From assembly GCA_003242735.1 (NCBI GenBank), contig QGVH01000016.1, positions 26,637-90,636 on the forward strand: a DNA stretch of 64,000 nt. Reading direction: 5' to 3'. Origin of the DNA: a bacterium. Lineage in GTDB: Bacteria > Gemmatimonadota > Gemmatimonadetes > Longimicrobiales > RSA9. Below, one piece after another: positions 9,881 through 18,598 of this stretch. Position 1 is the first letter of the stretch, and every line of letters begins with the position of its first letter. Both the position numbers and the translations under genes were made by a program. The notes under the pieces are model-generated. The model worked only from the letters and a program-made list of their open reading frames with translations, made no database searches and was not told the origin of the DNA.

Positions 9881-10258
9881 TCAGCGGGCAGCTGGTGGAC
9901 GGGGCGAGGGCGCGGGTGGTGCGTCCGAGGCAGGTGCAGAGCCGTCGTCCGTGTGGGATGGCGGTGCCGCCGGCGGTGCACCGTACGGCGCGGCGGCATG
10001 GACCGCGGGGAGGAACGCGGGGTCGTCCACGACGACGACGTCGGGCGCTTCGTCGCCGCGTTCGAAGCGTACCGGCTCGTGCGCGGATGCGCCGCGTGTC
10101 TGCCTGAGCTCTTCGAACGGCCAGAAGAGGACGCGACCATCCTCCGTGACGAGTCCGATGCCCGCCGCGCCGATCATCACCGTGACGGGCTCCCACTTGG
10201 CCGTACGGGCGTCGTAGTGCCAGCCGGGCCAGTGCGTGCGCAACGCCTGCGTGCTCAT
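9881..10258 (-). CDS. Stand-alone DUF7092-like domain protein
   Basis: A 125-aa protein. Residues 10-85 match what I recall of the N-terminal DUF7092 domain of M48 metalloproteases: WHYDARTAKWEPV, then GRVLFWPFEELRQTRG, EPVRFERGDEAPDVVVVDD and a PAFLPAV end. No HExxH catalytic domain follows. Instead there is a Pro/Ala/Ser-rich tail of about 40 residues. There is no signal peptide. It ends 117 nt before the porin gene on the same strand. It could be a free regulatory or binding version of the domain, or a remnant of a protease gene. Confidence 0.6.
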   Translation of the reverse strand: MSTQALRTHWPGWHYDARTAKWEPVTVMIGAAGIGLVTEDGRVLFWPFEELRQTRGASAHEPVRFERGDEAPDVVVVDDPAFLPAVHAAAPYGAPPAAPPSHTDDGSAPASDAPPAPSPRPPAAR

Positions 10259-10524
10259 GTGGACAGCCTCAGCCGGATGGACTGTGCGTGTGGAAGATCG
10301 CGGGTCTGAACGCTGTGTCGACGTCCAGGCGCTGGAACCCGACGCCCGCTGGAACGACTCCGTTCGGGGGTTCTCCATGCAGGCGTCGTGCGGGGAGAGG
10401 GGGAGAGGGCGTGCAGCCCGGGAAGACGGGACTCGATGCTCCAACGATAATCGAGATCGGCCTTTCACGGCAAGGGCGGCCGCCCCACGTGATGGCCGTG
10501 TCGCCGGCAGCGGCCCGCGCAACC

Positions 10525-10553
10525 TTGCGGTGCTCTCGGAGGCGCTGTAAAAT
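10525..10553 (+). promoter_or_regulatory. Candidate sigma-70 promoter
   Basis: TTGCGG at 10525-10530 and TAAAAT at 10548-10553 with a 17-nt spacer. The -10 element matches consensus at 5 of 6 positions, and an unusually AT-rich patch follows (10548-10566). It would drive the beta-barrel gene at 10702 with a leader of about 140 nt. Otherwise the 10259-10701 interval shows no credible gene. Confidence 0.35.
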
Positions 10554-10701
10554 TTGTTTCTTGTAGCTGTGCGCCCCGCGGCGGCTGCTGGCGACGCCGT
10601 ACGCGGGGTCCGTTCTCGACTCCCCGGGCCGCCGCAATCGTCGCCGCGGCGTCCGTCGGCCGCGGTCGTTCCATACCCGATCCCCGTGCGAGGAGAGCAC
10701 G

Positions 10702-11232
10702 ATGTTGCGACGCGTGTGGCCGTGCTTCTGTGCGTCCGTGGCGTTGCTGGCCATCACGACGGAGCTCGCCGCTCAGCGTGTGCCCGGCCGGCAGCGGGCT
10801 GAGGCCGACGTGCACGCGCGTCTGCTCGCGCTGGGCTCCATCGGCACCGACATCGACCGGCCCCACGTCGCGGGCGGTGGTCTCTTCCAGTTCGGATACC
10901 GCCGCGCTTCCGTCTTTGCGCTGGGGATGATCGGTACGGGCGGCGACTACGCGTCGCGACTGGCGGGCGGCGGACTGGCCGTTCGGCTCGCCACGGTCGG
11001 CCCGCTCGAGTTGGGCGCCTTCGGCGGCTACGGGCTGTACGCCGAGAAAGGTTGGTCCGGGATCGAGCGGGATGCCGGGGGAGTCCTGGCGGGCGCAATG
11101 GTGTCCGCCCGGCTGGGCAGCTTCACGGTCGCGCTGGCGTTCAGCGATCTGACCGGCGAGTACGACGAGGACGACGTCTCCGCGCCGTTCCGCTTCCACG
11201 TGCCGCGGCTCTCCCTCGGCGTCGGCTTCTGA
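10702..11232 (+). CDS. Small outer-membrane beta-barrel-like protein
   Basis: Predicted exported protein of 176 aa with a signal peptide (cleavage near LAAQR). The rest alternates hydrophobic and polar residues with many Gly and Tyr and ends in a final Phe (LSLGVGF), features of an 8-strand outer-membrane barrel. I do not recognise a specific family. An ATG at 10702 follows a GAGGAGAG Shine-Dalgarno. The next gene begins 53 nt downstream on the same strand, so they may be cotranscribed. Confidence 0.7.
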   Translation: MLRRVWPCFCASVALLAITTELAAQRVPGRQRAEADVHARLLALGSIGTDIDRPHVAGGGLFQFGYRRASVFALGMIGTGGDYASRLAGGGLAVRLATVGPLELGAFGGYGLYAEKGWSGIERDAGGVLAGAMVSARLGSFTVALAFSDLTGEYDEDDVSAPFRFHVPRLSLGVGF

Positions 11233-11285
11233 ACCGCAGGTCCGCCACACCCATGCTGTCGCGCGCACACGTTGGAGCGAGCTCC

Positions 11286-13547
11286 ATGATCCGATCCTGC
11301 CAGCGGCGGCTCGAACACACCATGGCCGCTCTCGCGCTGCTCGTCCTGGGCGCATGTGGAGAGGAGTCTTCTCCGTTGAGGGTGGTGCCGGTCGCCCCGG
11401 CGGCGAGCCGCGTCGTGGCCGGCGCCGAGCAGGTCGGCACTGTCGCGCAGCGTACGCCGGAAGCGCTGGCCGTGCTGGTCATGGACCGCTTCGACAACCC
11501 GGTGCCCGACGTCGAGGTCACGTTCTCGGTCAGCGAGGGTGGTGGAGCGGTGGAGCCAGCGGTGACGCGAACGGGGCGGGACGGCATCGCCCGGGCGAGC
11601 TGGACCCTGGGCACCAAGGCCGGCTGGCAAACGGCGACGGCGGAGGCGCCCGGGCTCGCGCCCGTACGGTTCTCGGCGCGGGCGGAGCCGGGGCCGCCCG
11701 TGGGCGCCGTTCCGCAGTCCGGTGATGCGCAAGCGGGGCCGGCGGGCTCGGGACTGGCGGAGCCGCTCGTCGTGCAGGTCACGGACGCGTACGGCAACGG
11801 CGTCGCGGGCGTGACCGTACAATGGGAAGTCACCGCCGGCGGCGGGTCGGTGGATCCGGCCACGTCCGTCACCGATGCGACGGGCCTGGCCTCGACGCGG
11901 CTGACGCTCGGGCCGACGGCCGGGCCCAACGCAGTCGTCGCACGGCCAGGGGGGTTGGCGCCCGTGGTGTTCACGGCGACGGCGCTGGACCCGTTCGACC
12001 TCTCGATCGCCGCCGTGTACCTCGTGCAGAGCGTCCAGACGCCCGCGGGTGACGTGCCCCTCGTCGCCGGCCGTGATGCCTACCTGCGGGTCTTCGTCGT
12101 CGCGACCGAGCCCAATTCGGCCCGGCCCGACGTGTACGTGGAGTTCTTCGACGGCGCGACGCGCGTCGCGGCCTACACGCTCGAGGCGCCGTCCTCGTCG
12201 GTGCCGACCGCCGTGGACGAGGGATCCCTCGGCAGCTCGTGGAACCTCCTGGTGCCCGGCAGCCTGGTCGTGCCCGGGCTCGGGATCCGCGTCACGGTGG
12301 ACCCGAACGACAAGTGGGAAGAGTGGAACGAGGACAACAACGTCTTTCCCGCTTCCGGCGGGGTCTTCCCGGTGGACGTTCGGACGCCGCCGGTGTTCGA
12401 CATCCGGTTCGTCCCGGTCAGCGTCGCTGGCGTGACCGGCGACGTGAACCCGACCAACATGCAGCGCTACCTCGAGGATGCGCTGAAGGTCTACCCCCTG
12501 CCCGGCGCGAACGCACAGGTGCGCTCCCAACCGCTCGCGAGCAGCGTGAGCACCACCGGTACCGCGGCGGCCTGGAACACCATCATCAGCGAGGTCCGGG
12601 TGCTCCGCATCGCGGAAGGCAGCCAGAGCCACTACTATGGCGTGCTCGCCACCGTGGGCGGCACGGCGTACTGCGGGCTCGGCTACGTTGGCTACCCCGT
12701 GGCGATCGGACTGGACCGCTGTGGCTCCTGGACCGCGGCACACGAGTGGGGACACAACTTCGGGCGGCACCACGTTCCGTGCGGCAACCCGTCCAACCCT
12801 GACCCCCTCTATCCGTACCCGAACGGCTCGATCGGCGTCTACGGCTTCGATCCCGCGACGGGTCAGCTCAAGCGGCCGTCCACGCACGTGGATCTGATGT
12901 CCTACTGCGAGCCGGAGTGGATCAGCGACTACACGTTCCGCGCCGTGTTGGAGTTCCGCGAAGCGGAGGCGTCGGGACGCGCTGCCTTCGCCGCGGCGCG
13001 GGAGCCCGCGCTCGTCGTCTGGGGCAGGATGAACGGCCGCTCGCTCACCCTCGAGCCCGCGTTCGAGGTGGAGACCCGGCCCGCGCTGCCCGCCGAGCCC
13101 GGCCCCTACACGCTCCAGGGCCTCGACGCCTCGGGCGCCGTCGTCTTCGAGCTCTCCTTCGCGGGTGAAGCGTTGGGCCACGGCCCGGCCGACGAGCGCC
13201 ACTTCGCCTACGCCCTCCCGGCCTCGCTCGCCCAACCGCACCGGCTCGAGCGGCTACGTCTCGTCGGGCCCGGCGTGCCCGCGGCCGAGATCGCGCGCCC
13301 GCCGGTCGCCGCGCGGGCCCGGGCGCAGGCCGCTCCCGTGCTGGAGGCGCGAGCTACAGGCGAAGTCGAGCTGCGCTGGGATGCGGCCGCCTCGCCGCTC
13401 GTCGTCGTGCGCGACCCGGGCACGGGCGACGTGCTCGCCTTCGCCCGCGGCGGCGCCGTGCGGCTCCACACCGATGCGCGACAGCTCGAGCTGATCGTCT
13501 CCGACGGGATCCGCAGCACGCGGCAGCGGGCGGCTGTCCGGCGGTGA
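11286..13547 (+). CDS. Lipoprotein with Big-1-like domains and a metzincin metalloprotease
   Basis: Predicted surface or periplasmic lipoprotein of 753 aa. A lipobox (LGAC) follows the signal. Two Big-1-like Ig domains lie at about residues 45-135 and 150-235, each with the LAVLVMDRFDNPV / LVVQVTDAYGNGV opening and a GGG turn. A CARDB-like sandwich follows (240-355, ending in WNEDNN), then a protease domain with the zinc motif HEWGHNFGRHH starting at residue 486 and a Met-turn (DLMSYC) with Met at about 538. A C-terminal beta domain closes the protein. The HExxHxxGxxH plus Met-turn defines the metzincin clan; the exact family is open. The ATG at 11286 has a GGAG site; an ATG at 11322 would leave the lipobox too close to the start. 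Confidence 0.8.
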   Translation: MIRSCQRRLEHTMAALALLVLGACGEESSPLRVVPVAPAASRVVAGAEQVGTVAQRTPEALAVLVMDRFDNPVPDVEVTFSVSEGGGAVEPAVTRTGRDGIARASWTLGTKAGWQTATAEAPGLAPVRFSARAEPGPPVGAVPQSGDAQAGPAGSGLAEPLVVQVTDAYGNGVAGVTVQWEVTAGGGSVDPATSVTDATGLASTRLTLGPTAGPNAVVARPGGLAPVVFTATALDPFDLSIAAVYLVQSVQTPAGDVPLVAGRDAYLRVFVVATEPNSARPDVYVEFFDGATRVAAYTLEAPSSSVPTAVDEGSLGSSWNLLVPGSLVVPGLGIRVTVDPNDKWEEWNEDNNVFPASGGVFPVDVRTPPVFDIRFVPVSVAGVTGDVNPTNMQRYLEDALKVYPLPGANAQVRSQPLASSVSTTGTAAAWNTIISEVRVLRIAEGSQSHYYGVLATVGGTAYCGLGYVGYPVAIGLDRCGSWTAAHEWGHNFGRHHVPCGNPSNPDPLYPYPNGSIGVYGFDPATGQLKRPSTHVDLMSYCEPEWISDYTFRAVLEFREAEASGRAAFAAAREPALVVWGRMNGRSLTLEPAFEVETRPALPAEPGPYTLQGLDASGAVVFELSFAGEALGHGPADERHFAYALPASLAQPHRLERLRLVGPGVPAAEIARPPVAARARAQAAPVLEARATGEVELRWDAAASPLVVVRDPGTGDVLAFARGGAVRLHTDARQLELIVSDGIRSTRQRAAVRR

Positions 13548-13606
13548 GGGTTGAGGACGTGCGGCGGTGAGGCGATGAAGCGGTGAGGGGCCGGCCGGGC
13601 GCGTCA

Positions 13607-13643
13607 CGGACCGGGCGGGCGTCAGCGGACCCGCCCCGGTCCG
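13607..13643. terminator. Bidirectional hairpin between convergent genes
   Basis: A 13-bp stem with one bulged C (13607-13619 with 13630-13643) and a 10-nt loop, placed between the metalloprotease stop (plus) and the DUF2911 lipoprotein stop (minus). It can serve both transcripts. No T-tract on either side. Confidence 0.55.
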
Positions 13644-13652
13644 CCGCGCCGC

Positions 13653-14747
13653 TCACTGCACGACGGTGAACGGCAGGTACGCCTCGGTTCGATCCCACTG
13701 GAAGCGGAGCACGCCGCCGTCCCCCGTCTCCTCGGCGAGGATCGTGAACGCCTCGACGACCTCGGGCAGCTCCCGCACCTGCATCTCGACGCGCACGAGG
13801 TCGTGCTCGGGGTCGTACGCCTGCCCGTTGATGTTCGTCCGCTCGTTGACGATCAGCGTCCAGCCGTCGGGGCGCGGGATGGTGAACAGCGTGTAGGTGC
13901 CCGCGGGGATCGTCACGTCGCCGACCCGCAGGTCGCGGGTCGTGGTGATGTGGGTGGCCTCGTTGGCGCCCGTCCGCCACACCCGGTTCCACGGCACCAG
14001 CGCGCCGAAGATCTCGCGGCCCCGCTTGAGCGGCCGGCCCCAATCCAACGTGATCTCCGCCCCGGCGATCGTCGTCGTGGAGCGACCCCGGCCCGACAGC
14101 TCGCCCAGCGGCTTGCCCGCGGCATCGCGCGCGGCGAACTCGCGCGCGAGCCCGGAGATGTCGATCGTCGGCTGGCGCGTGACGCGCAGCGCCCGCGTCG
14201 TCTTGGAGGCGTCCAGCACGACGAGCCGCCCCTCCCGGTCCACCTCGATGTCCATGACCCCGCGCGTCGGGTGCCGCGCGGTGTATGCGTTCTCCCCGAC
14301 CCGGGCCACCACGAACGGCAGCGGGCGTCGCCCGGTGACGAGGTCGAGCGTCACCGAATCCTGGCCCGAGGCGCGCGCCCGCTCGACCATCAGCTCGAAC
14401 GGCCAGTGGACGTAGTCAATGAACGGGATGCCGGAGCCCTCGCTCAGGTCCACCTCGCGCGTCTCCGTGGGCTCGCCCTCCAGCCCCGTGGCAGGGTCGT
14501 AGCTGGAGACGGTCATGGCCGTGGGGCGGCCCGCGTCGTCGAAGCGGACTTCGTAGACGCGCAGCCAGGTCTCCGGCACGCGGACCACGACCTCGGCACG
14601 CAACGTCTCCGGCGTGCGCACGATGCGCTCGACGGCGACGGTATCCGTTCCGAGGCGGGTGACGAACGCGGCCTCCTGGTGCGAGCCCCCCGCGCACGCC
14701 GCTGCCGGCAGCGCCGCGAGGATGGCGTAGCGAATCGGGCGTCGCAT
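13653..14747 (-). CDS. DUF2911 domain-containing lipoprotein
   Basis: Predicted lipoprotein, 364 aa from ATG 14747, with lipobox AAAC near residue 17. Residues from about 215 onward match DUF2911: GAEITLDWGRPLKRGREIFGALVPWNRVWRTGANEATHI, then VTIPAGTYTLFTIP and WTLIVNERTNINGQAY. These motifs are very characteristic of the family, whose function is not established. The N-terminal 200 residues form a separate beta-rich segment. Convergent to the metalloprotease and divergent from the zinc-ribbon gene at 14900. Confidence 0.85.
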   Translation of the reverse strand: MRRPIRYAILAALPAAACAGGSHQEAAFVTRLGTDTVAVERIVRTPETLRAEVVVRVPETWLRVYEVRFDDAGRPTAMTVSSYDPATGLEGEPTETREVDLSEGSGIPFIDYVHWPFELMVERARASGQDSVTLDLVTGRRPLPFVVARVGENAYTARHPTRGVMDIEVDREGRLVVLDASKTTRALRVTRQPTIDISGLAREFAARDAAGKPLGELSGRGRSTTTIAGAEITLDWGRPLKRGREIFGALVPWNRVWRTGANEATHITTTRDLRVGDVTIPAGTYTLFTIPRPDGWTLIVNERTNINGQAYDPEHDLVRVEMQVRELPEVVEAFTILAEETGDGGVLRFQWDRTEAYLPFTVVQ

Positions 14748-14899
14748 GGGCGTCCTTCCCCTCGGTTGCGGGTCGACGGTGAGCCGCAAAATCTACGGCG
14801 CCGCAAGCCGTCTGGCGAGTCGAGCCAGCCTGCCGCCGCTTGCGGGGGCCGGCGCCACGGCTACATTGATGGCCCGGTGGATCGTTGCATCGGACCCGT

Positions 14900-16057
14900 A
14901 TGTACCGGCACTGCATCTTCTGCCTCTCGGACCTCGGGAGGAACGAAGCGCTCGAGACGTTTCCGGTGGGGAGCCGGATCGCGTTCGATGCCTGGAAGGG
15001 CCGCCTCTGGGCGGTGTGCCCGAAGTGCATGCGCTGGAACCTGGCGCCGATCGAGGAGCGCTGGGAGCCCGTCGAGGAAGCGGAGAAGCGCTTCCGCGAT
15101 GCGCGGCTGCGCGTGCACTCCGAGAACATCGGGCTGGCGAAGCTGCCGGACGGCACCCGCCTGATCCGGGTGGGCAAGGCGCTGCCGGGCGAGCTGGCCG
15201 CGTGGCGCTACGGCGCGGAGCTGCTGAAGCGCCGGCAGCGCGCGTTGATTGTGGGCGGGGCGCTCGGACTGGGAATCGTCGCGTACGGCGGGCTGGTCTT
15301 CGCGGGGGCGCTCGGCGGCGCGGCCGGGCTGATCAACTTCGTCAACCTCGGCCTGCAGTACCGGCAGAGCCGCAAGCTGGTGCACCGGCTCTCGGCTGAG
15401 GAGTCGCCGACCGGCGCGCCGCTCGAGTTACGGCGCTACCAGCTCACCGACGCACGCGTCGCGCGTGCTGAAGGAGACGACGACGTCGCGCTCCACCTCC
15501 CGCGCGCGTTCGACCCGGCGCCGCAACGCCGCGCCGACGGCCGCGTCGTGTGGACACCGCCGGAGCCGCTCGTGCTGACCGGCCCCGCGGCACGGAGGGT
15601 GCTGGCGCGCGCGATGGTCTACGCCAACGCGATGGGCGCGAGCAAGTCACGGATCGACAAGGCGCTGCGTATCATGAGCGACGCGGGCGGCGCGGAGCCC
15701 TTCCTGCGGAACGTCGCCGGGCGCGGGCCGAGCCTGGGCCTGCCCGACGTCATGGAGTTCCGCGCGGGCGTGAGCCTGCGCCGCTTCAGGGGCACGCTGC
15801 GCGGCGAGCTCGTACCCGCGCTGCCGACGCAAACGCAGGCCGCCCGCGCCGCGCGCGATCCGAAGGCGCGTCTGTCGCAACCCGAGGCGCTCGCGTTCGA
15901 GATGGCGCTGCACGAGGAGGCCGAGCGCCGCGCGCTGGAGGGCGAGCTCGCGCAGCTCGAGGCCGCCTGGCGCGAGGCGGAGGAGATCGCGGACATCGCG
16001 GACCGCCTGCCCAGCGATCCGCTCGACGCGTGGGGTCGGCGCCTGAAGGAGGCCTGA
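14900..16057 (+). CDS. Zinc-ribbon membrane-associated hypothetical protein
   Basis: A 385-aa protein of unknown function. It opens with two CxxC pairs (CIFC at residues 5-8, CPKC near 40), forming a probable zinc ribbon. A Gly/Ala-rich hydrophobic region at about 118-148 (GGALGLGIVAYGGLVFAGAL) could be one or two membrane segments. The remainder is charged; a C-terminal stretch (330-365) is rich in Glu/Ala and likely helical or coiled coil. I chose the ATG at 14900 over a TTG 15 nt upstream. It is divergent from the DUF2911 gene and converges on ccdA. Confidence 0.7.
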   Translation: MYRHCIFCLSDLGRNEALETFPVGSRIAFDAWKGRLWAVCPKCMRWNLAPIEERWEPVEEAEKRFRDARLRVHSENIGLAKLPDGTRLIRVGKALPGELAAWRYGAELLKRRQRALIVGGALGLGIVAYGGLVFAGALGGAAGLINFVNLGLQYRQSRKLVHRLSAEESPTGAPLELRRYQLTDARVARAEGDDDVALHLPRAFDPAPQRRADGRVVWTPPEPLVLTGPAARRVLARAMVYANAMGASKSRIDKALRIMSDAGGAEPFLRNVAGRGPSLGLPDVMEFRAGVSLRRFRGTLRGELVPALPTQTQAARAARDPKARLSQPEALAFEMALHEEAERRALEGELAQLEAAWREAEEIADIADRLPSDPLDAWGRRLKEA

Positions 16058-16115
16058 GGCTGCGCCTGTGCCGCGGCGGCGGTGCGCGGGCGTGGTCCTC
16101 GCCCTGCGCCTCGAT

Positions 16116-16132
16116 CCGGCCCGTCGGGCCGG
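16116..16132 (+). terminator. Short hairpin downstream of the zinc-ribbon gene
   Basis: Eight-bp perfect stem (16116-16123 with 16125-16132) 60 nt after the stop codon at 16057. It lies in the 167-nt gap of a convergent pair; the partner hairpin for ccdA is at 16186. Confidence 0.35.
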
Positions 16133-16185
16133 GACGCGGCTCGCGCTAAGAAAGGAGGCCCGCCCATGCCCACCTCCCGCCCCCG

Positions 16186-16222
16186 CGTGCGTGAGGCGTC
16201 CCGTGGGGCGCCTCACCGCACG
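16186..16222 (-). terminator. Hairpin immediately after ccdA
   Basis: Thirteen-bp stem with a single bulge (16186-16198 with 16209-16222), starting 3 nt from the ccdA stop on the minus strand. CCC/GGG pairing extends into the loop. Positioned as a transcription terminator for ccdA. Confidence 0.55.
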
Positions 16223-16224
16223 GC

Positions 16225-16971
16225 TCAGAGCCTCTCGAGCAGGAAGTCGGGCGTCAGCCGCGCGAGGAGGCCGGCCAACACGGTGAACGAGCCGGTGAGC
16301 AGCAGGACGCCGACCAGGATGAGCAGGACGCCGCTGGCGCGGCTGACCCAGGGCAGCCACCGCCGGAAGCGCCTGAAGCCGGCGAGGAAGCGGTCGAGCG
16401 CCAGGGTGGCGGCGAGGAACGGGATCGCGAGGCCGGCGGAGTAGGCGCCGAGGAGCGCGACGCCGTCGCCCACCGACTCGCCCGTCGCCGCGAGCGTGAG
16501 GATGCCGCCCAGCACGGGGCCGATGCACGGCGTCCACCCGGCGCCGAAGGCGATCCCCACGAGCACCGTCCCGGCGTAGCCAACGGGCTTGCTGGAGAGC
16601 TGGATGCGCCAGTCGCGCTCGGCGCCGGGCACGCGCAGCACGCCGAGCAGGAGCAGCCCGAAGAGCACCAGCAGCACACCGCCCGTGCGTTCGATCCAGT
16701 CGCGGTAGACGTGGAAGATCGAACCGATCAACGTGGCGGACGCACCCAGCGCGATGAAGACGAGGGTGAAGCCGGCAATGAAGAGCAGGCCGTGGGCGAG
16801 CAGGGCGCGTCGCACGTGCGCGCGGTCGCGGCCGCCGTCGGCGAGGTCGTCCAGCCCGATCCCCGTGATGAAGGAGGCGTAGCTGGGGATCAGCGGCAGC
16901 ACGCAGGGCGAGAGGAAGCTGAGCAGCCCCGCGGTGAAGGCGACGGCGAATCCGAGCGACTGGGTTTCCAT
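16225..16971 (-). CDS. ccdA: CcdA-type cytochrome c biogenesis / thiol-disulfide transporter
   Basis: Six-helix inner-membrane protein of 248 aa. The signature motifs are both present: SFLSPCVLPLIPSY in the first membrane helix and GWTPCIGPVLGGIL in the fourth, each holding one redox Cys. CcdA/DsbD-family proteins carry electrons from cytoplasmic thioredoxin across the membrane, usually for apocytochrome c reduction. I chose ATG 16971 because it begins the first membrane segment; upstream in-frame sequence is low complexity. No thioredoxin-like partner or cytochrome gene is adjacent. It lies downstream of phoR, separated by 37 nt, on the same strand. Confidence 0.9.
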   Translation of the reverse strand: METQSLGFAVAFTAGLLSFLSPCVLPLIPSYASFITGIGLDDLADGGRDRAHVRRALLAHGLLFIAGFTLVFIALGASATLIGSIFHVYRDWIERTGGVLLVLFGLLLLGVLRVPGAERDWRIQLSSKPVGYAGTVLVGIAFGAGWTPCIGPVLGGILTLAATGESVGDGVALLGAYSAGLAIPFLAATLALDRFLAGFRRFRRWLPWVSRASGVLLILVGVLLLTGSFTVLAGLLARLTPDFLLERL

Positions 16972-17008
16972 TCCGTCCGTGATCCGAGGGTCACCACACC
17001 CGGCGTCT

Positions 17009-18598
17009 TTAACCCCCGCCGGTGGGCGTGGGGTTCCCCGCGGCCGCCGCAGGCGTCGTGGCCGCGGCATCGCCGTCGGCGCCGCCGGCAGGCGCCGGGA
17101 CAGGCGCGGCGGGCAGCGTGAACCGGATGGTGGTGCCCTTGCCCAGCGCGCTCTCCGCCGTCACGTCGCCACCCATCCGTTCGACCAGGTGTTTGACGAT
17201 GGAGAGGCCGAGGCCCGTGCCGCCTTCGGCCCGCGAGCGCGCGGGGTCCACGCGGTAGAACCGCTCGAAGATGCGGGGCAGTGCGTCGCTCGGGATGCCG
17301 GCGCCAGTGTCCCTCACCTCGATGGCCACCCGGGCGCTCTCGCCCGCCTGGTGCGGAGCAGCGGCATCGCTCGCCAGAACGAGCGGGGCATCCTGGTCGG
17401 CGGGCGGGGCCGGCACCGCGCGGACCTCGATCCTGCCGCCCGCCGGCGTATAGCGCAGCGCGTTGTCGAACAGGTTGCTGAAGACCTGGCGCAGCGCGTC
17501 CGCGTCGGCGAGGACGCGGACGCCATCGGCCGCCACGTCGAACCGCACCGACTGCGTGCTCGCCCGCTCCACGAACGGCGCCCACGCGTCATACGCCGCC
17601 GCGGCCGCGTCGAGTGGGACGAGCATGGGACGCCAGCCGCCGGACTCGATGCGTGAGAGGTCGAGCAAGTCGTCCACGATGCGCTGGAGCCGCGCGGCGT
17701 TCCGCGCAATGGTCTCGAGGAAGTTCCGCTGCGTCTCGGCAGGCACGTCGTCGGCGAGCAGCGTTTCCGCGTAGCCGCAGATGGAGGTGAGCGGCGTCTT
17801 CAACTCGTGGCTGACGTTGGCGACGAAGTCGCGACGCACCGTCTCCAGCCGCCGCACCTCGGTCAGGTCCACGAACACGGCCACGGCGCCGCGTTGCGCC
17901 TCCGTCGTGGCGGCGCCCTCGTACGCCGCCGGAATACCTCGCGCGATGACGAGGACGCGCCGGCTGTCGAGGGAGATCTCGGTCGGCTCGCTCGCGCCGC
18001 CGGCCAGCGCTTCCGTGAGCATCTCGCGCAGCTCGACGTGCCGGACGAGCGAGCCGATGGGTTTGCCCTCCGCGTCGGCGGGAAGGCCGAGCAGCCTACG
18101 GGCGGCGGGGTTCACGCGCACGATGCGGCCGCCCGCGCCGAGCTGGAGGATGCCGTCGGTGACGGAGTCCAGGAGGAGGGCGAGGTCATCGCGCTCACGA
18201 GCGGCGTGCTGGGCGCGCTGCGCGAGTTCGACGGCCACCCGTGTGGCGGCGGCCGCGACTGGCTCGAGCTCGCGGAAGCCCTGGGGCGCCGGGGCAGACG
18301 CTGTCGGCTCGCGGCCGAGGCGCAGCAGCTCGGCGCGCAGGCGGGCGAGTGCTGCGGCGAGCGTACCGGTCAGCCAGGACGCCAGGATCCATGCGAGCAC
18401 GAGCCCCAGCGCGGCCGCGAGCAGGGTGTTCAACCGGACCGCGTCCACCGTGGCCTCCACGTCCGCGGCCGGGACGCGGCCCTCGAGCCGGCCGCGGACG
18501 ACGCCCGGGATGCGCAGGTACAGGACCAGCGCTGCGCCCGCGGTCGAGACGCAGAAACCGGCGATGATGAGCCACCGCAGGCGCAGGCGCGCGCTCAT
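17009..18598 (-). CDS. phoR: PhoR-type sensor histidine kinase
   Basis: Membrane sensor kinase of 529 aa. Two N-terminal membrane segments (about 8-28 and 55-80) with a short periplasmic loop, a PAS domain (about 140-245), HisKA with phospho-accepting His 264 in VSHELKTPL, and a HATPase with NLFDNALRYTP, DTGAGIP and GGTGLGLSIVKHL. Architecture and position match PhoR, which phosphorylates PhoB under phosphate limitation. Residues about 415-445 within the ATPase domain are a Pro/Ala-rich insertion. The ATG overlaps the phoB stop (ATGA). The C-terminal tail of about 30 residues is Ala/Gly/Pro-rich. Confidence 0.88.
   Translation of the reverse strand: MSARLRLRWLIIAGFCVSTAGAALVLYLRIPGVVRGRLEGRVPAADVEATVDAVRLNTLLAAALGLVLAWILASWLTGTLAAALARLRAELLRLGREPTASAPAPQGFRELEPVAAAATRVAVELAQRAQHAARERDDLALLLDSVTDGILQLGAGGRIVRVNPAARRLLGLPADAEGKPIGSLVRHVELREMLTEALAGGASEPTEISLDSRRVLVIARGIPAAYEGAATTEAQRGAVAVFVDLTEVRRLETVRRDFVANVSHELKTPLTSICGYAETLLADDVPAETQRNFLETIARNAARLQRIVDDLLDLSRIESGGWRPMLVPLDAAAAAYDAWAPFVERASTQSVRFDVAADGVRVLADADALRQVFSNLFDNALRYTPAGGRIEVRAVPAPPADQDAPLVLASDAAAPHQAGESARVAIEVRDTGAGIPSDALPRIFERFYRVDPARSRAEGGTGLGLSIVKHLVERMGGDVTAESALGKGTTIRFTLPAAPVPAPAGGADGDAAATTPAAAAGNPTPTGGG

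Noticed and set aside
13541..13590. Three copies of GCGGTGAGG near the metalloprotease stop
   Set aside because: Irregular spacing and imperfect copies in a GC-rich context; too short to call a repeat array.
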